Assembly (NCBI RefSeq): GCF_900116615.1 | Contig: NZ_FPBF01000005.1 | Coordinates: 1 to 64,000 of the forward strand | DNA: 64,000 nt | Source: Algoriphagus locisalis | Lineage (GTDB): Bacteria; Bacteroidota; Bacteroidia; Cytophagales; Cyclobacteriaceae | Direction of reading: 5' to 3' | Shown: positions 35,472 to 43,233 of the stretch, one piece after another | How the letters are laid out: each line of letters begins with the position of its first letter | Numbering within the stretch: the first letter of the stretch is position 1 | Translations under genes and position numbers: made by a program | The notes under the pieces: generated by a model | What the model was told of the DNA's origin: nothing | Databases searched by the model: none | The model's input: only the letters and a program-made list of their open reading frames with translations

Positions 35472-36059
35472 TTGAAACCCAAACCCTACATAAGACCCAA
35501 AACAGCAGTCCCCCAGTTCTCGGAGGAAAACGGCTTCTACACCACCAAAGCCCGTTACTTCAACATGTCCAAAATCCGGAGCCACAACACCAAACCCGAA
35601 AAACTCCTGAAGAAAGCCCTGTGGCATGCAGGAGTGAGATACAAATCACCCAAGAAACCTCTCCCAGGCAAACCCGACATCAGCCTGAAGAAATACAAAC
35701 TCGTCATCTTCGTGGACGGTACCTTCTGGCATGGGTACGACTGGGAAAATAGAAAAGGCACCATCAAGTCCAACCGGGAATTCTGGATCTTAATATATAG
35801 TCCCATGGGGACGTCCGATTCCTTAGCCAGCCATTTCAATGGCTGGAAAAAGTCGTCAAACAATTTCCAGAGTCCCATCCGGGACGGTTCATTTCTTTAC
35901 ATGCTCTAGAAAAAAATCAAATGTAATATCCAACGGGATCATGAAATCAACGCCTACTACAAATCAAAAGGCTGGACAGTATTAAGGTTTTGGGATTTTG
36001 AGGTGAAGGGGGGAGCCTGTATCAAAAGGATATTGGATCTATTGGATTTCTTTTTATGA
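35472..36059 (+). pseudogene. vsr: Very-short-patch mismatch repair endonuclease gene, interrupted
   Basis: Vsr family signatures are clear on both sides of a break: GFYTTKARYFNMSKIRSHNT, LPGKPDISLKKYKLVIFVDG and FWHGYDWENR before it, and NIQRDHEINAYYKSKGWTVL then RFWDFEVKGG after it. Between FWI and KKIKCN a 120-bp foreign segment (35790-35909) adds 40 codons, the last of them TAG. Start: no ATG precedes the conserved IRPKTAVPQF block; TTG at 35472 is in frame and proposed. Known biology: Vsr nicks T:G mismatches made by deamination at sites of cytosine methyltransferases. No dcm-type gene is in the window. Probably inactive. Confidence 0.82.
35790..35909. mobile_element. 120-bp palindromic (REP-like) insertion in vsr
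   Basis: Contains AGTCCCATGGGGAC near its left end, a perfect 8-bp hairpin CCAGCCAT-TTCA-ATGGCTGG in the middle, and AGTCCCATCCGGGAC near its right end. The AGTCCC...GGGAC words are of the REP type associated with IS200-like transposases in Bacteroidota (inference). Length is an exact multiple of three. Confidence 0.6.
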
Positions 36060-36432
36060 ATTGATTATGCAGTTTCCATCTTAATCAAGTTGACTAGAGC
36101 AACAATGGAGCAACACCAGAGCAACGCCTTAAAACAATTCGAAATCATTTAGCACAAAATTGTTATAATTAATTGGTCTTGATTTTGTAAAATGTTTTTC
36201 TGTTTCCTGGATTTTGAACAGATTCATGCTTAAAATCCAGTAATTTTTAGAATCAAAAAAATAAGAGCCCAACTTAAGCTGAGCTCCTTGCCGATCGGGG
36301 ACACCCCGGTCCAAATGTTTATTACGCAAGTTTAAATTATGTGGTTGCATTGGCCTAAAAAGAAAAAGTCATTCAAAGTAGAAGAATGATATCAAAAGTC
36401 ACACACAAATAGATTTCATATTTTTGGCCTTA

Positions 36433-36609
36433 ATGAATCCAACCACCTATAGCCACCAATACCTTTCCTCTGACCAACCCACCACATGCCCCAAATGCGG
36501 AAATAGGACTGAGATCATCGCAGACCTATGCCATACCAGCAGCCAAACCCAAATTCATCAATGTCCTGATGAATCTTGTGGATTTGAATTCGTGGTGACG
36601 CTCAAGTAA
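36433..36609 (+). CDS. Small zinc-ribbon-like protein
   Basis: 58 residues from the ATG at 36433 (a TTG at 36424 is in frame but unnecessary). It has CPKCG near residue 18 and CPDESC near residue 45, a plausible four-Cys zinc site. No further domain. The gaps on both sides (36060-36432 and 36610-36858) hold no convincing gene; the second includes a TTACTTTTTGCCTTCAAAAA word related to one near 58760. Confidence 0.55.
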   Translation: MNPTTYSHQYLSSDQPTTCPKCGNRTEIIADLCHTSSQTQIHQCPDESCGFEFVVTLK

Positions 36610-36858
36610 TGATAATTTTTAATTTACCCCATAGGCTTGTTTTTAGGGGCGGGGAGGCCGTCGAAATAGCGGGCCAGCGCCCGGCCTTGTGCGGATGAAG
36701 CATTATTTCGACAAAGGTTTTTGTTACTTTTTGCCTTCAAAAAGTAAGGGATAAATGAATCATGTAAGAGCTAGACGGTGGTTCTTTTCAATGAAGCTCC
36801 AAAAATCTCATTTTCCCTATTTAACTTTCTAACTAACTAATACTAAATCTTGAGAATT

Positions 36859-37101
36859 TCACAGCAATACCCTCTCTAAAAAACAATCCAACTCTTCTTC
36901 TGTATCTAAATGATAATCCTCGGCTACACCTGATTCAAAAAATGAAATCAAGGACACTAAATGCTCAAGTACCCGGAAAGAATACCCTTCATAGTTATAA
37001 ATATAGAACGCCCTGACATTAGAGCCATCTGACATATATACAGTTTCAATAGTCCTAGACGGTCTTACATATTCGGTGTGGGAGTAAATGAAAGTATTCA
37101 T
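36859..37101 (-). CDS. Small acidic protein, paralogue of 37492-37749
   Basis: 80 residues. It shares with the protein at 37492-37749 the pattern TEYxxPSRxI, then FYIYNYEG near residue 38, a central hydrophobic helix (LVSLISFFESG) and an acidic end with EELDCFL. No family was recognised. Third gene of a three-gene minus-strand run (37749, 37427, 37101) with short gaps. Confidence 0.6.
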   Translation of the reverse strand: MNTFIYSHTEYVRPSRTIETVYMSDGSNVRAFYIYNYEGYSFRVLEHLVSLISFFESGVAEDYHLDTEEELDCFLERVLL

Positions 37102-37112
37102 GTGCTAAATAA

Positions 37113-37427
37113 TCATAGTTCATAGCCCTTCACCACCCCCTCCAAAAACTCCCCAATCTCCCGCTCATCAGTAACAGACTCATCCGTCTCCTCAAAGTCC
37201 TCAAATTCATGCCACTCATGATCCACAGCTGGATTGTAAGGTGCAGCATGAAGCCCTGGCAAGCCCCAATCCTGAGGAACAAAAAACTCCTCAGAGATCA
37301 ACTTAGGCAGGAGTAGGACAGTGGCTTCTTCCACAGTCAATCCAGTAGGATTAGAAAATACCACAGCACCAAACTGCTTGTAATTATGCGCATCCCGGTA
37401 GCGGTAGGTGAGTTTAATATTTTTCAT
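37113..37427 (-). CDS. Small acidic protein between two paralogues
   Basis: 104 residues beginning MKNIKLTYRYRDAHNYKQFG, with WGLPGLHAAPYNPAVDHEWH in the middle and a strongly acidic tail (FEDFEETDESVTDEREIGEF). It has the look of a conserved Bacteroidota hypothetical. The gap to the next paralogue is 11 bp, suggesting one transcript. No toxin, antitoxin or enzyme motif is visible. Confidence 0.62.
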   Translation of the reverse strand: MKNIKLTYRYRDAHNYKQFGAVVFSNPTGLTVEEATVLLLPKLISEEFFVPQDWGLPGLHAAPYNPAVDHEWHEFEDFEETDESVTDEREIGEFLEGVVKGYEL

Positions 37428-37491
37428 TCTTGTCTGTAGTCAATTCGAACGGAGCCTGCGGAGAAGCTTGTCCGCCGGGGCGGAAGAAATC

Positions 37492-37749
37492 TCAATCATT
37501 TAACCCTCTCCCAGATAATTCATTCAAAAAATCATCCAACTCCTGCCCACTATAAAAGGATCGATTTGCCTCCAATCCCTCTTCAAAAAATTGTATCAGC
37601 CTAATCAAACTGTCAAAATAATGAAAGTGCAACCCTTCGTAATTATAGATATAGAAGGGTTCAATTCCCTCCGAACTTTCGAGATGAAGTATGTCTATGG
37701 ACCGGGATGGTTTGATATACTCTGTGGTAATAGGGATCAGTTTTCTCAT
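37492..37749 (-). CDS. Small acidic protein, paralogue of 36859-37101
   Basis: 85 residues with TEYIKPSRSI, FYIYNYEGLHFHYFDSLIRL and a GQELDDFLNEL end matching its paralogue. First gene of the three-gene run. Its start faces the C-box-regulated operon with 95 bp between the two ATGs, so both may be controlled from the same spacer. Confidence 0.6.
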   Translation of the reverse strand: MRKLIPITTEYIKPSRSIDILHLESSEGIEPFYIYNYEGLHFHYFDSLIRLIQFFEEGLEANRSFYSGQELDDFLNELSGRGLND

Positions 37750-37796
37750 GGGTTTATACTATTGACATCCAAATATACCCAATTCTGCTCAGTTTG

Positions 37797-37832
37797 TCGA
37801 CTATAGTCGGTGGTACGATAGTCTACATTTTT
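37797..37832 (+). promoter_or_regulatory. C-box-like operator of the controller-protein operon
   Basis: Two ATAGTC half-operators (in GACTATAGTC and ACGATAGTC) are separated by a GTG-containing spacer and followed by TACAT, 13 bp before the ATG of the XRE gene. This follows the layout of C-boxes bound by restriction-modification controller proteins (C.AhdI/C.Esp1396I type), where activation and repression sites lie side by side. The half-sites are 15 bp apart, consistent with two dimers. Confidence 0.65.
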
Positions 37833-37844
37833 TCAGATTGCAGT

Positions 37845-38054
37845 ATGGACGTCAAGGCGGAATACGGCAAAAAAGTAAGAGCTATACGGAATAGTAAAAA
37901 GGTATCCCAGGAGAAGTTGGCAGAATTGGCGGATCTCGATAGAACCTATGTTTCAGACATTGAAAATGGAAAACGGAATGTTTCAATTGAGACCATGTAT
38001 AAAATCGCAAGAGCATTAGATACGCGATTAACTGACTTTTTAAATATTGATTAA
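37845..38054 (+). CDS. C-protein-like XRE transcriptional regulator
   Basis: 69 residues from the ATG at 37845, the normal size of controller proteins; the longer frame from 37794 would run through the operator. The XRE helix-turn-helix is KKVSQEKLAELADLDRTYVS, then DIENGKRNVSIETMYKIARA. The RTYVSDIENGKRN recognition-helix segment is the form seen in C proteins. Known biology: C proteins activate their own and the restriction gene's promoter with delay, then repress. It lies 7 bp upstream of the nuclease-helicase gene. Other XRE repressors cannot be excluded from sequence alone. Confidence 0.82.
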   Translation: MDVKAEYGKKVRAIRNSKKVSQEKLAELADLDRTYVSDIENGKRNVSIETMYKIARALDTRLTDFLNID

Positions 38055-38061
38055 TTTTTTG

Positions 38062-40023
38062 ATGCAAAGAAGCTACTACTCTAATTCCATTTCTGAATTT
38101 ATAAAGGATAATAACGACAAGATTCTTGGTCAGTTAATTAGGAATCACGATTTCGCAGCTGACAACTTACAGCGAAATGCATGGATCAAACAGATCGAAA
38201 TTCTTAAAGTAGAACTGGCACCATTTGATAGGGGGCAAATCCATTTTGAGTTTTCTATTCCTAGAATGGGAAAACGGGTTGACAATATTCTTATCATTGA
38301 GGATTTCATTTTTGTATTGGAATTTAAAGTCGGTGATACAGAGTATCAAAAACATGCAATAGATCAAACTGTAGACTATTGCTTAGACTTGAAAAATTTC
38401 CATGAAGCAAGCCACCATGAAAAACTGGTTCCTCTAGTGATTTCTACCCGAGCTCCCAATTTTACCAACATATATGAAGTTAACGACAAGTTATTTGAGC
38501 CTCTAAAGGCTAATCAAAGCAATATTGGGAGTATCATAGCTCAAACACTTTTATTTAGTAATAGTATAGAAATCGATTCATTTCTGTGGGAAAACTCAAT
38601 TTACAAACCTACTCCAACTATTATTGAAGCATCGCAGGCACTTTACAGAGGGCATTCTGTTTCGGAAATTTCTAGACATGATGCGGGTGCAATTAATTTA
38701 TCCATAACCACTGAATGTATAAATAGCATTATTGAACGATCAAAGTCTAATGGTTCTAAATCAATTTGCTTTCTAACGGGTGTGCCAGGCGCTGGCAAAA
38801 CACTCGCTGGACTTAATATTGCTAATGAACGGAGAAAAGCCCACGAAGATGAAAATGCAGTATTTCTCTCAGGAAATGGGCCATTAGTGTATGTGTTGAG
38901 AGAGGCTTTAGTGAGAGATGAAGTTCAACAAGCAAAGGAAAAAGGCCAAAAGCTTACCAAGAAACAATCAGCGATAAAAGCCAATGCCTTTATTCAAAAC
39001 ATTCATCATTTTCGGGATGACAACATCATCTCAAATCAAGCTCCTAATGAAAAGGTGGTTATTTTTGATGAAGCACAAAGGGCATGGACTAAAAAGAAAG
39101 CCTCGTCTTTTATGAAGTCGAAAGGCAAGGAATTCGACATGTCCGAACCTGAATTTTTGATTGATGTGATGAATAGGCATACTAGTCATTGCACAATAAT
39201 TTGCTTAATCGGCGGTGGACAGGAGATCAATACTGGAGAAGCAGGTCTTTCGGAATGGGTAATGGCGTTAAAAAATCATTACCAAAATTGGGATGTTTAT
39301 TATTCCAACCTCATTGTAGATGATAACGATTACTTAGATGATGAAGAATTAAGAGATTGGCTAAAAGCTAAAGGCAACTCAGAAGAGCATCTTCATCTTT
39401 CAGTTTCTGTTCGCTCATTTCGATCAGAAAGAATATCATCTTTTGTTCATGAGCTAATTAAGGGGAATTACAGTCAGGCTAAGTCTATAGTCGCAGAATT
39501 CAATAGTGTTTTTCCAATTTGCATAACTAGAGATTTTAGTAAAGCGAAACAATGGCTCAGAAGAAAAGCTAAGGGAACGGAAAGAATCGGATTAGTTGGT
39601 AGTTCTGGAGGCAGGCGATTACGGGCTGTAGGTATTGATGTGAAAAATGAAATTACAGCAGAGGACTGGTTTTTAAATGATGCCTCTGATGTTCGTTCCT
39701 CTCATTATTTAGAGTTGGTTGCAACTGAATTTGATATTCAGGGTTTGGAAATAGACTACTTGTGTTTGGCTTGGGATATTAACTTCTATTTCAGGGATGG
39801 TAAATGGAACTATCAATCTTTTGAAGGATCAAAATGGAAGGCTGTTAAAAATGAGGTGGAGAAATCGTACCTAAGAAATGCCTACAGAGTACTCATGACT
39901 AGAGCTCGGCAAGGAATTATTATCTATATCCCTGAAGGAAATAGTTCTGATCGGACTAGGCCTCCAGGCTTGTATGATAGTACCTTTGAATTTTTACTTT
40001 CTTGTGGAGTCAAAGAAATTTAA
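38062..40023 (+). CDS. PD-(D/E)XK nuclease fused to a DUF2075 P-loop helicase-like ATPase
   Basis: 653 residues from the ATG at 38062 (a TTG at 38047 would overlap the regulator). The N-terminal part has Asp74 in KRVDNILII and Glu87-Phe-Lys89 in LEFKVG, a PD-(D/E)XK active site. The helicase part has Walker A LTGVPGAGKTLAG at about residue 240, Walker B VVIFDEAQRAW at about 338, a later SVSVRSFRSERI segment and a C-terminal RVLMTRARQGIIIYIPEG motif typical of DUF2075. Known biology: DUF2075 proteins are superfamily 1-like and frequent in defence neighbourhoods. Inference: a C-protein-controlled DNA-targeting defence effector. No partner methyltransferase adjoins it. Confidence 0.87.
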   Translation: MQRSYYSNSISEFIKDNNDKILGQLIRNHDFAADNLQRNAWIKQIEILKVELAPFDRGQIHFEFSIPRMGKRVDNILIIEDFIFVLEFKVGDTEYQKHAIDQTVDYCLDLKNFHEASHHEKLVPLVISTRAPNFTNIYEVNDKLFEPLKANQSNIGSIIAQTLLFSNSIEIDSFLWENSIYKPTPTIIEASQALYRGHSVSEISRHDAGAINLSITTECINSIIERSKSNGSKSICFLTGVPGAGKTLAGLNIANERRKAHEDENAVFLSGNGPLVYVLREALVRDEVQQAKEKGQKLTKKQSAIKANAFIQNIHHFRDDNIISNQAPNEKVVIFDEAQRAWTKKKASSFMKSKGKEFDMSEPEFLIDVMNRHTSHCTIICLIGGGQEINTGEAGLSEWVMALKNHYQNWDVYYSNLIVDDNDYLDDEELRDWLKAKGNSEEHLHLSVSVRSFRSERISSFVHELIKGNYSQAKSIVAEFNSVFPICITRDFSKAKQWLRRKAKGTERIGLVGSSGGRRLRAVGIDVKNEITAEDWFLNDASDVRSSHYLELVATEFDIQGLEIDYLCLAWDINFYFRDGKWNYQSFEGSKWKAVKNEVEKSYLRNAYRVLMTRARQGIIIYIPEGNSSDRTRPPGLYDSTFEFLLSCGVKEI

Positions 40024-40104
40024 TTTGCTAAGATGGGCTCATCTGGTGCATGGATATGCTGAGTGTGGTGGAATTAAGAAATAGAATTAATAGATTCTAA
40101 TAAA

Positions 40105-40596
40105 ATGAATTTCAAGGCAATACTATTTTTCATTCTTTGTTTGGGTCATCTTCATCTAGCAAGAGGCCAATCCAAAAATTGCGATACCCAAGAGACCACG
40201 CTCATTGGAATTTGGGAATTTGTCGATTTAAGAGACTCATTAGGGGCTAAGGTTGATACAATCTGGCACGAGGTAGTAAAAGGCTACGAGCTACCCAAAG
40301 GACCACTAACTACGTTTGGAGCAGATGGAGTTTATACCAGCCAGTTCACGCCAGAAAACACAGATCAAGGGCTGTGGTGCTACGATGCTGAAAACTCTAG
40401 GATCATCCGAAAGCTTTATTACCAAAGACCTTACAGTCCCTCAGCAAAATATATGATTGCAAATGGCTATGCCATACAGGATGAACAGGGAGGTTATTAT
40501 GAAGTTCAGATAGATACGGTAGTCAAGTTAACGCAGAAAACTTTAATTCTACTAGAGGAAAACAATCGGCAAAGGAAATTTAGGAAGGGGAAATAA
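40105..40596 (+). CDS. Secreted lipocalin-like protein of unknown function
   Basis: 163 residues with a signal peptide ending ARGQ (residue 22). The mature part opens with LIGIWEFVDLRDSLG, followed by strands with TTFGADGVYTSQFTPEN and ending in LTQKTLILLEENN. This resembles small lipocalin-like stress or unknown proteins of Bacteroidota (loose similarity only). It is isolated. Confidence 0.6.
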   Translation: MNFKAILFFILCLGHLHLARGQSKNCDTQETTLIGIWEFVDLRDSLGAKVDTIWHEVVKGYELPKGPLTTFGADGVYTSQFTPENTDQGLWCYDAENSRIIRKLYYQRPYSPSAKYMIANGYAIQDEQGGYYEVQIDTVVKLTQKTLILLEENNRQRKFRKGK

Positions 40597-40750
40597 CTTA
40601 AAACTATTAATAACAGGATACGGCATGGCGCAGTCGTAAAGCTGGGTTTAGCTGTGCTTGAAAGTTCTGTAGTTTTATCTAGCTTTAAATTGTTTTGCTC
40701 TGTTAAATCTAGCCCGGCCACATCATCAATCGTTCTGCACTAGTTAAGAA

Positions 40751-41107
40751 ATGACCGAACTATCCGAGAATATATACTACGCTGACCAAAATATTCTGAA
40801 TAGGATTGAATTGGACTTTGAGCTAATCGACAGAAAAGATTGGTACAGACTATATTATTGCAAGAATGACAACTCGTATTGGCGACTTGATGAATGGGAC
40901 AAATATCAGGAACAATTACTTGTTCGACTCCCGTCACCTGAAAATTGGACTACTTATGACGACATAGAATTGAGAATTGACTTGCTAAAACGGCATCATG
41001 GAACAACGGCCAATAAATGTATTTGGAAAGATTGTGACAGGATGGCCCTGAAAGATATGGCAATCTGCGAATTTCACGCCTATACAGAAATGGGAGTGAG
41101 GAAATGA
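40751..41107 (+). CDS. Conserved hypothetical protein with a C-terminal Cys/His cluster
   Basis: 118 residues. A Trp/Tyr-rich N-terminal part (KDWYRLYYCKNDNSYWRLDE) is followed by a C-terminal CIWKDCDRMALKDMAICEFH, whose C-x4-C-x10-C-x2-H spacing suggests a small zinc site. It stands alone between intergenic repeats. No function assigned. Confidence 0.6.
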   Translation: MTELSENIYYADQNILNRIELDFELIDRKDWYRLYYCKNDNSYWRLDEWDKYQEQLLVRLPSPENWTTYDDIELRIDLLKRHHGTTANKCIWKDCDRMALKDMAICEFHAYTEMGVRK

Positions 41108-41865
41108 CGTTTATACATTCTGGGATTCTCTTTCTATTTTTGTCTGCAAAACGGCACGGTGAGACGAAGATAATTCTGATGACCAACCAGAAAACACTGC
41201 ATTTCTTTCACTTTTCCTCCCATTTCTCCAAAAAATACCCTGTATAGGGTATGTACTGTTATCATTTTATTCTTTTTATTGCAGATGTCTTTTAGATACT
41301 GAAAACTATCAGTTACCGCTGCCAATCGCCTCCTCTTCAAGGAGGAGGATGGGAGGAGGTAGAACAGCCAACTTTTATCAACCATCCGGCCTTAAATCCG
41401 GAAACCACTCAATTCTGAATCAGATAGTAAAATGATAGCAGAGCCATGCGCCCTCTCTTTAAGGAGGAGGATGGGAGGAGGTAGGAAAGCAAATTGTCAA
41501 GAATACTTGGATGGAATTACAAATCCCACCCAGTCCCGACTACCGATTTGACTACACCCAGACGGGGCCAAACTCACCAAGTTCCTAATAACGACAATAC
41601 AACACCCAGTGGGGGTGTACCCTATGTTTTTTCAAATGAATAATTTCAATCCTCAAATCAAGTTCTTAGACCACCGCTTCAAGACATCCATCCCGATAAG
41701 TCACTTATAATCTGTTTTTTGGATTGCATATTTATTAGTTTTTCTCTTTATTTATTAAAATTCTTATTATGAGATATTTGTGAATCCAAAACTAAGTCAA
41801 TAAGCTTTCAACAATTTTTTATTTTATCAGAGATGAAAGAATTTTCAACAAACTTTATTCTATAA
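41108..41865. other. Gene-free 758-bp spacer with repeated words
   Basis: Two direct copies of GGAGGAGGATGGGAGGAGGT (near 41338 and 41463) and words shared with repeat R2 (AAATTGTCAAGAATA, TTTGACTACACCC). The last about 150 bp before 41866 are very AT-rich and may hold the promoter of the GHKL gene. No coding frame accepted. Confidence 0.6.
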
Positions 41866-42723
41866 ATGAATATTGTAATTAAGCGTCAAGGGGATTATCA
41901 TAAGCTCTTTCATATTATTTTGAATCCCATTACCGATGAGAATGTGACTATTCATCTTTTTCAGCCTTTTCTGAGGCCGATGGACATATTGATTCTTACG
42001 GAATTTATCATTTATCAACTAAATACTATAGGTAGGGTGAATTTGAATGTAGAGAATCAGCCAGTAAAAAATTACCTTCAAGCTATTGGGCTTCTTGAAG
42101 TTTGTTCTCCAAATCACTTTTCAAACAATGAACTTTTTCAAATTTCTGATTATACAGCAATGCCTCTTCATAGGGTGAATCAAGAGAATATGACTGAATA
42201 TATTCTCAAGACTCAGGCGCTGTTTCAAACTTTTTGTCCGGAAAAGGATTTAGGTGTCTTGCAAATAGCACTTTCTGAATTAATCAACAATGTCTATGAT
42301 CATTCCGAGTCACCATTTGATTGTCTGGTTTTTTGCCAGTATTATGCAAAACAAAGAAATATAGTTATAGCTGTCGCAGATCTTGGGTATGGCATTCCAC
42401 TTATTGTGAATAGATTTTTGGAATCACATGGAATGCGGAAGCTTCCGCAATTTGATGCTGTAGGTTGGGCTTTAAAATTGAATCAGACAACTAAGTCTGA
42501 ACCGCATAACGCCGGAAAAGGGTTGGACACTATAGCTTCTTTTATTCAGGCTATTGATGGAACATGGAAGTTATTCTCAGATGAGGTAAAAATGGAAAGT
42601 TCGCAAAGTGGGAATCAGTTTTTGCCCAATCCAATTCAAAATTTTACCGGAACGGTAATTGAAATTTCAATCAAAGTTGATAACTTATCAGACATTGAAA
42701 CCGTTGAGGTTTTGGAATGGTAG
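41866..42723 (+). CDS. GHKL-type ATP-binding protein paired with a STAS-like protein
   Basis: 285 residues. The second half is a histidine-kinase-like ATPase domain: N-box LSELINNVYDHSESP, G1 box AVADLGYGIP and G2 box NAGKGLDTIASFI. The first about 120 residues (LNPITDENVTIHLFQPFLRP and following) are not recognised. No dimerisation/phospho-acceptor His box is present, so it is not an ordinary sensor kinase. Known biology: GHKL domains also occur in anti-sigma kinases (SpoIIAB-like) that pair with STAS proteins; a STAS-like gene follows 24 bp downstream. Inference: a partner-switching module at the head of the restriction cluster. Confidence 0.82.
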   Translation: MNIVIKRQGDYHKLFHIILNPITDENVTIHLFQPFLRPMDILILTEFIIYQLNTIGRVNLNVENQPVKNYLQAIGLLEVCSPNHFSNNELFQISDYTAMPLHRVNQENMTEYILKTQALFQTFCPEKDLGVLQIALSELINNVYDHSESPFDCLVFCQYYAKQRNIVIAVADLGYGIPLIVNRFLESHGMRKLPQFDAVGWALKLNQTTKSEPHNAGKGLDTIASFIQAIDGTWKLFSDEVKMESSQSGNQFLPNPIQNFTGTVIEISIKVDNLSDIETVEVLEW

Positions 42724-42747
42724 TCAAAAAATCTAATTTTGCATCCC

Positions 42748-43038
42748 ATGAAAATTTTTATAAAAGATCTTGTCTCTGATACTTACTCAAATGCCTCTGG
42801 CTATCAATTGTATCTTGCTTTAAAGAGTGATTTGATGCAGGGTAAGGTTATTCATTTGTCTTTTTTAGGAGCCACATCACCATCTACATCCTTTTTGAAT
42901 TCTTCTTTTGGTACCCTCATAGAGGATTTGGGGTTGGAAAATTTTCTTGCCCAAATCAAACCCGCGGAAGTTACCCAGACACAAGCAAAAATGCTAAAGC
43001 ATTACATTGAAGGCTTTCGCTCAGGGGCTAAGGCTTGA
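42748..43038 (+). CDS. STAS-like (DUF4325) domain protein
   Basis: 96 residues from the ATG at 42748. DUF4325 pattern: MKIFIKDLVSDTYSNASGYQ, LMQGKVIHLSFLGAT, PSTSFLNSSFGTLIEDLG and LENFLAQIKPAEV. The SxSFLNSSFG stretch is the family hallmark. Known biology: DUF4325 resembles anti-sigma-factor antagonists and is often encoded beside GHKL ATPases. It is in the same operon as the preceding gene and closed by a strong terminator. Confidence 0.84.
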   Translation: MKIFIKDLVSDTYSNASGYQLYLALKSDLMQGKVIHLSFLGATSPSTSFLNSSFGTLIEDLGLENFLAQIKPAEVTQTQAKMLKHYIEGFRSGAKA

Positions 43039-43056
43039 AAATCAAAAACATCTAAG

Positions 43057-43087
43057 AAAGGAACTTCACGAAGTTCCTTTTTTTATA
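43057..43087 (+). terminator. Rho-independent terminator of the GHKL-STAS operon
   Basis: AAAGGAACTT-CACG-AAGTTCCTTT hairpin (perfect 10-bp arms) running into T7, 19 bp after the STAS-like stop. It separates this pair from the restriction-modification gene. Confidence 0.9.
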
Positions 43088-43233
43088 TCCATATATTTTG
43101 CTTCGAACTGCACTTCCATTCATTTTTCCACGTTCAAAAATTCCTCAAAAATTTGAACTGCTTCTTTAAATCTGCTTCTCATTTTACGGGGAAATGATAT
43201 CTTTAAGGAGTTCTTTTTCATTAACTCTTTTTC

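Noticed and set aside
36129-36350. 73-codon minus-strand frame
   Set aside because: No family resemblance and it lies in a spacer between a broken vsr and a small zinc-ribbon gene; could be a gene remnant but cannot be supported.
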